A DNA stretch of 25,244 bases from JBBDRW01 sp040905265. GTDB taxonomy: Bacteria; Bacteroidota; Rhodothermia; Balneolales; Balneolaceae. Where the stretch lies: positions 1 to 25,244 of the forward strand of contig JBBDRW010000132.1 in the NCBI GenBank assembly GCA_040905265.1. The letters run 5' to 3'. The position numbers and the translations under genes are program-made. Shown piece after piece: positions 23,319 to 25,244 of the stretch (positions within the stretch are counted from its first letter, which is position 1; every line of letters starts with the position of its first letter). The notes under the pieces were generated by a model. The model was not told where the DNA came from. It saw only the letters and a list, made by a program, of their open reading frames with translations, and made no database searches.

Positions 23319-24461
23319 CTAACATCTCCATCGGTAGGTTCTGTGCGTCTTATGATGCACACACCCGAGCGCCTCCAGGCTCCGCTGCATCAGCCAGTTC
23401 TTCTCGCTGACCCATGCACCCTCCAGGTAATCAAGATTCGGTGCAGCGCCGTGAGTCAGTTGAATTCCCCGGATAAAGGTCAATGCCTCCAACCCCATCT
23501 TTCTGTATTTCGGCAACGTTCCGTAAACCAGTGTCCGGAGCCGTTTTGCCTTCTTTTTAAAGCGAAGTAATTTCAAAAAGTGCCACCAGTGAATCTCACC
23601 CTTTGTCTGCCCCGACAACTCATTCAGATCCGGTACACAGACGATAAAAGAGGCTGGCTCTCCATTTACGAAAGCGATCAGGACACTCTCCGGAATCAGG
23701 ATCCGTTTCAGCTCATCAATCATCTCATGGACGGTCTCCCTGGTTAGTTCGGTGAATTCCTGTTCCCGTTCTGCGATGTCCTGATCCCGCCACGCTTCGT
23801 TGTAGATCGTTTTGATATACTCCGCATCCCTGTAGATATTCTTCATATCGATCGGACGGAGTTCGACATCATCCCTGGATTCAATACGGTTGGTGATACG
23901 GACCATCCGTTCCGGAAGGGGCTGATCAAAATACCGCTTGTAACTCCAGTGATCGTCCAGCTTTGTTGCACCGGTCTTCTCAAGCAGCTCTTTGTAATAG
24001 GGCGGGTGATAGTACATGCCTACGACCGGCGGCTCGTCATAATTCTCAACCAAAAGTCCCCAGTAGTTAATGTTTTCGCCGAAGTTCACGGGGCCCCGGA
24101 ATGCCCCATACCCCCTCCGCAGGTGCCACTCCCGTACAAAATCGATGATGGCATCCGCTATGCCCTGGTCGTTAAACATCTCTACAAAACCGAATCCTCC
24201 CATTTTGGGATCAAACAGGTGATCCTTCTTCTCATTGGTCATAACTGCAAACCGCCCTGCGACTCCGGACTCATCAGACACCAGGTATCGTTCACACTCT
24301 CCATGTGTGAAAAACGGGTTCTTTTCCGGATCAAACGTTTTTTCGATCTCAAACCGAAACGGAGGAAGCCAGTTTGGATACTCCTTGTAGATTTCAAATG
24401 GGAGGTCATGGAACTGACGAATCTCTTTCTCTGTTTCAATTCGTTTGATTCGGTATGCCAT
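23319..24461 (-). CDS. GNAT-like N-acetyltransferase family protein, function unknown
   Basis: Protein of 380 residues of a family widespread in Bacteroidota and usually annotated only as hypothetical or GNAT-like. The N-terminus (FHDLPFEIYKEYPNWLPPF, then ERYLVSDESGVAGRFAV) looks like the start of an acetyltransferase fold. Other striking segments are GPVNFGENINYWGLLVE, MYYHPPYYKELLEKTG (a Tyr/Pro-rich loop), and YRKMGLEALTFIRGI, resembling the acetyl-CoA-binding loop and helix of a second GNAT half. It ends LGCVHHKTHRTYRW, similar to the closing strand of such domains. Substrate and pathway are unknown. It is transcribed alone, divergent from the next gene across a region rich in inverted repeats. 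Confidence 0.72.
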   Translation of the reverse strand: MAYRIKRIETEKEIRQFHDLPFEIYKEYPNWLPPFRFEIEKTFDPEKNPFFTHGECERYLVSDESGVAGRFAVMTNEKKDHLFDPKMGGFGFVEMFNDQGIADAIIDFVREWHLRRGYGAFRGPVNFGENINYWGLLVENYDEPPVVGMYYHPPYYKELLEKTGATKLDDHWSYKRYFDQPLPERMVRITNRIESRDDVELRPIDMKNIYRDAEYIKTIYNEAWRDQDIAEREQEFTELTRETVHEMIDELKRILIPESVLIAFVNGEPASFIVCVPDLNELSGQTKGEIHWWHFLKLLRFKKKAKRLRTLVYGTLPKYRKMGLEALTFIRGIQLTHGAAPNLDYLEGAWVSEKNWLMQRSLEALGCVHHKTHRTYRWRC

Positions 24462-24531
24462 CGTATATTTCCTGTAGTTGCTTTTTTGGGTAACGTAAAT
24501 GTACGGTCAGAAGTACGAATCTCAAACCGTA

Positions 24532-24587
24532 TGACATTTGTGTCACGTCAACCCCCACATCGCATGGTTGACGTGACACTAGTGACA
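24532..24587. promoter_or_regulatory. Cluster of inverted repeats in a divergent promoter region
   Basis: A perfect 14-bp inverted repeat, GTGTCACGTCAACC (24540-24553) and its complement (24566-24579), has a 12-base spacer. A smaller pair TGACA/TGTCA (24532-24545) overlaps it and the palindrome CACTAGTG (24577-24584) follows, so TGACA or TGTCA pentamers occur four times in 56 bases. It lies between the divergent GNAT-like gene and the deacetylase-like gene, so an operator is likely; a hairpin is the alternative. The binding protein is unknown. Confidence 0.55.
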
Positions 24588-24618
24588 GGACAACATACGA
24601 CATTACGGTGACGCTGGC

Positions 24619-25244
24619 ATGACCCGATCGGCTGATACAATGAACAAACAGAAAAAATGGCTCGTCCTCCTTCTGGCAATCTCCTGCCTGTCGTCAGTGA
24701 TCCTGTTCTTTGTATGGTCACCGGACAGCCGATATCAGCTGCGGGAGAGTTCGCAGATTGACTCCCTGATCACACTCTCTTTCTCACGGTTTCATCTGCC
24801 GGACAACCAGATACGGTCCCAAACCGTCCGGATTTCTCCTGAATTCTCCCGAACAGTCTATACCGTGAATGTACCTCCGGGATTCTCACAAACCCAATAC
24901 CACTATCGTTTGAACGAAATCCTGCGGATGTATGCGCTACAGACACCGGCAAAGGTTCAGTTTCCTGAACAGGATATAAGAATTCATATTACCCATGGCA
25001 CAACCGTTGTCCGCACGATTCAATTGCGCACTGACCCCAACCTCGTACTCTACCATGATTTCGCTTCACTGATCATCGGATTTGACCAGCCTCCCGGACA
25101 ATCCCGAATAGACAGGATGATTGCTTTGGGTGAACCGGTTACTCTCGCAATCCGGTCTGCAGTTCCTCATCAGGACTTTGAAGCGATACGCCAGCTGCGA
25201 AGCAGGTATCCCCATATCGCCTGGTGGCTTCAAAACAGTGAGGG
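24619..25244 (+). CDS. Membrane-anchored protein resembling divergent polysaccharide deacetylase, 3' end missing
   Basis: Open frame running off the right edge, about 208 codons visible. The start is ATG at 24619 or, seven codons on, ATG at 24640 (MNKQKKWLVLLLAISCLSS), which gives a cleaner signal-anchor. A hydrophobic helix is followed by an extracytoplasmic region I do not recognise. From about residue 145 (numbered from 24640) the pattern ASLIIGFDQPP, LGEPVTLAI, PHQDFEAIRQL and HIAWWLQNSE follows the start of YibQ-like divergent polysaccharide deacetylases (IAIIIDDxG, LPxPVTLAVLP, GHEIxLHLPME). The catalytic Asp pair and the HLPM motif appear changed, so it may be non-enzymatic. The family call is tentative. 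Confidence 0.55.
   Translation, partial: MTRSADTMNKQKKWLVLLLAISCLSSVILFFVWSPDSRYQLRESSQIDSLITLSFSRFHLPDNQIRSQTVRISPEFSRTVYTVNVPPGFSQTQYHYRLNEILRMYALQTPAKVQFPEQDIRIHITHGTTVVRTIQLRTDPNLVLYHDFASLIIGFDQPPGQSRIDRMIALGEPVTLAIRSAVPHQDFEAIRQLRSRYPHIAWWLQNSE

Noticed and set aside
1..25244. tRNA or rRNA genes
   Set aside because: I saw no cloverleaf-like or rRNA-like sequence in the gaps; the intergenic spaces are mostly short.

Overview
The window looks like a chromosomal segment from a Bacteroidota-like bacterium, most likely of the Balneolota/Rhodothermota branch. The grounds are a sdhC-sdhA-sdhB succinate:quinone reductase of the Bacteroidetes type, TonB-dependent receptors with N-terminal carboxypeptidase-regulatory-like domains, an HmuY-family lipoprotein, few obvious Shine-Dalgarno sequences, and Bacteroidetes-flavoured GlmM, RpoZ and CoaBC. 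The phylum is inferred from protein features, not from a marker gene tree.

Layout. 1-2923 (minus): sdhC, sdhA and the first codons of sdhB. 3120-3671 (plus): a PduO-type corrinoid adenosyltransferase. 3683-10825 (minus): a complete heme-acquisition locus, read as receptor (hmuR-like), HmuY-like surface lipoprotein, a 14-bp hairpin, then translationally coupled hmuS-hmuT-hmuU followed by hmuV. 10998-11609 (plus): a protein derived from an IS1595/ISXO2-type transposase, with an intact helix-turn-helix and C-terminus but without two of the three catalytic acidic motifs. 11768-14026 (minus): a second TonB receptor of the ZnuD-like type. 14397-15205 (minus): a two-gene operon of a MerC-domain membrane protein and a ribbon-helix-helix protein with two CxxC pairs, preceded by a 9-4-9 inverted repeat.

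15513-19976 (plus) is housekeeping: glmM, then the tightly packed operon yicC-gmk-rpoZ-coaBC. 20033-23080 (minus) holds an acyl-CoA ligase and a bile acid:sodium symporter family carrier. 23319-24461 (minus) is a GNAT-like protein of unknown substrate. From about 24619 (plus) starts a truncated membrane-anchored protein resembling a degenerate divergent polysaccharide deacetylase.

The most interesting part is 3.7-15.3 kb. Both TonB receptor genes carry a similar DtxR-box-like palindrome about 45-50 bp upstream of their starts. A transposase-derived DNA-binding protein lies between them, divergent from the heme operon, and an RHH/zinc-ribbon plus MerC operon adjoins. Together these suggest a metal/heme acquisition island with its own regulators; this is a hypothesis. 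A second structural theme is a family of intergenic heptamer-phased repeats (GTATTCT/GACTCCT units) at three places, which in one case contains the stop codons of two convergent genes.
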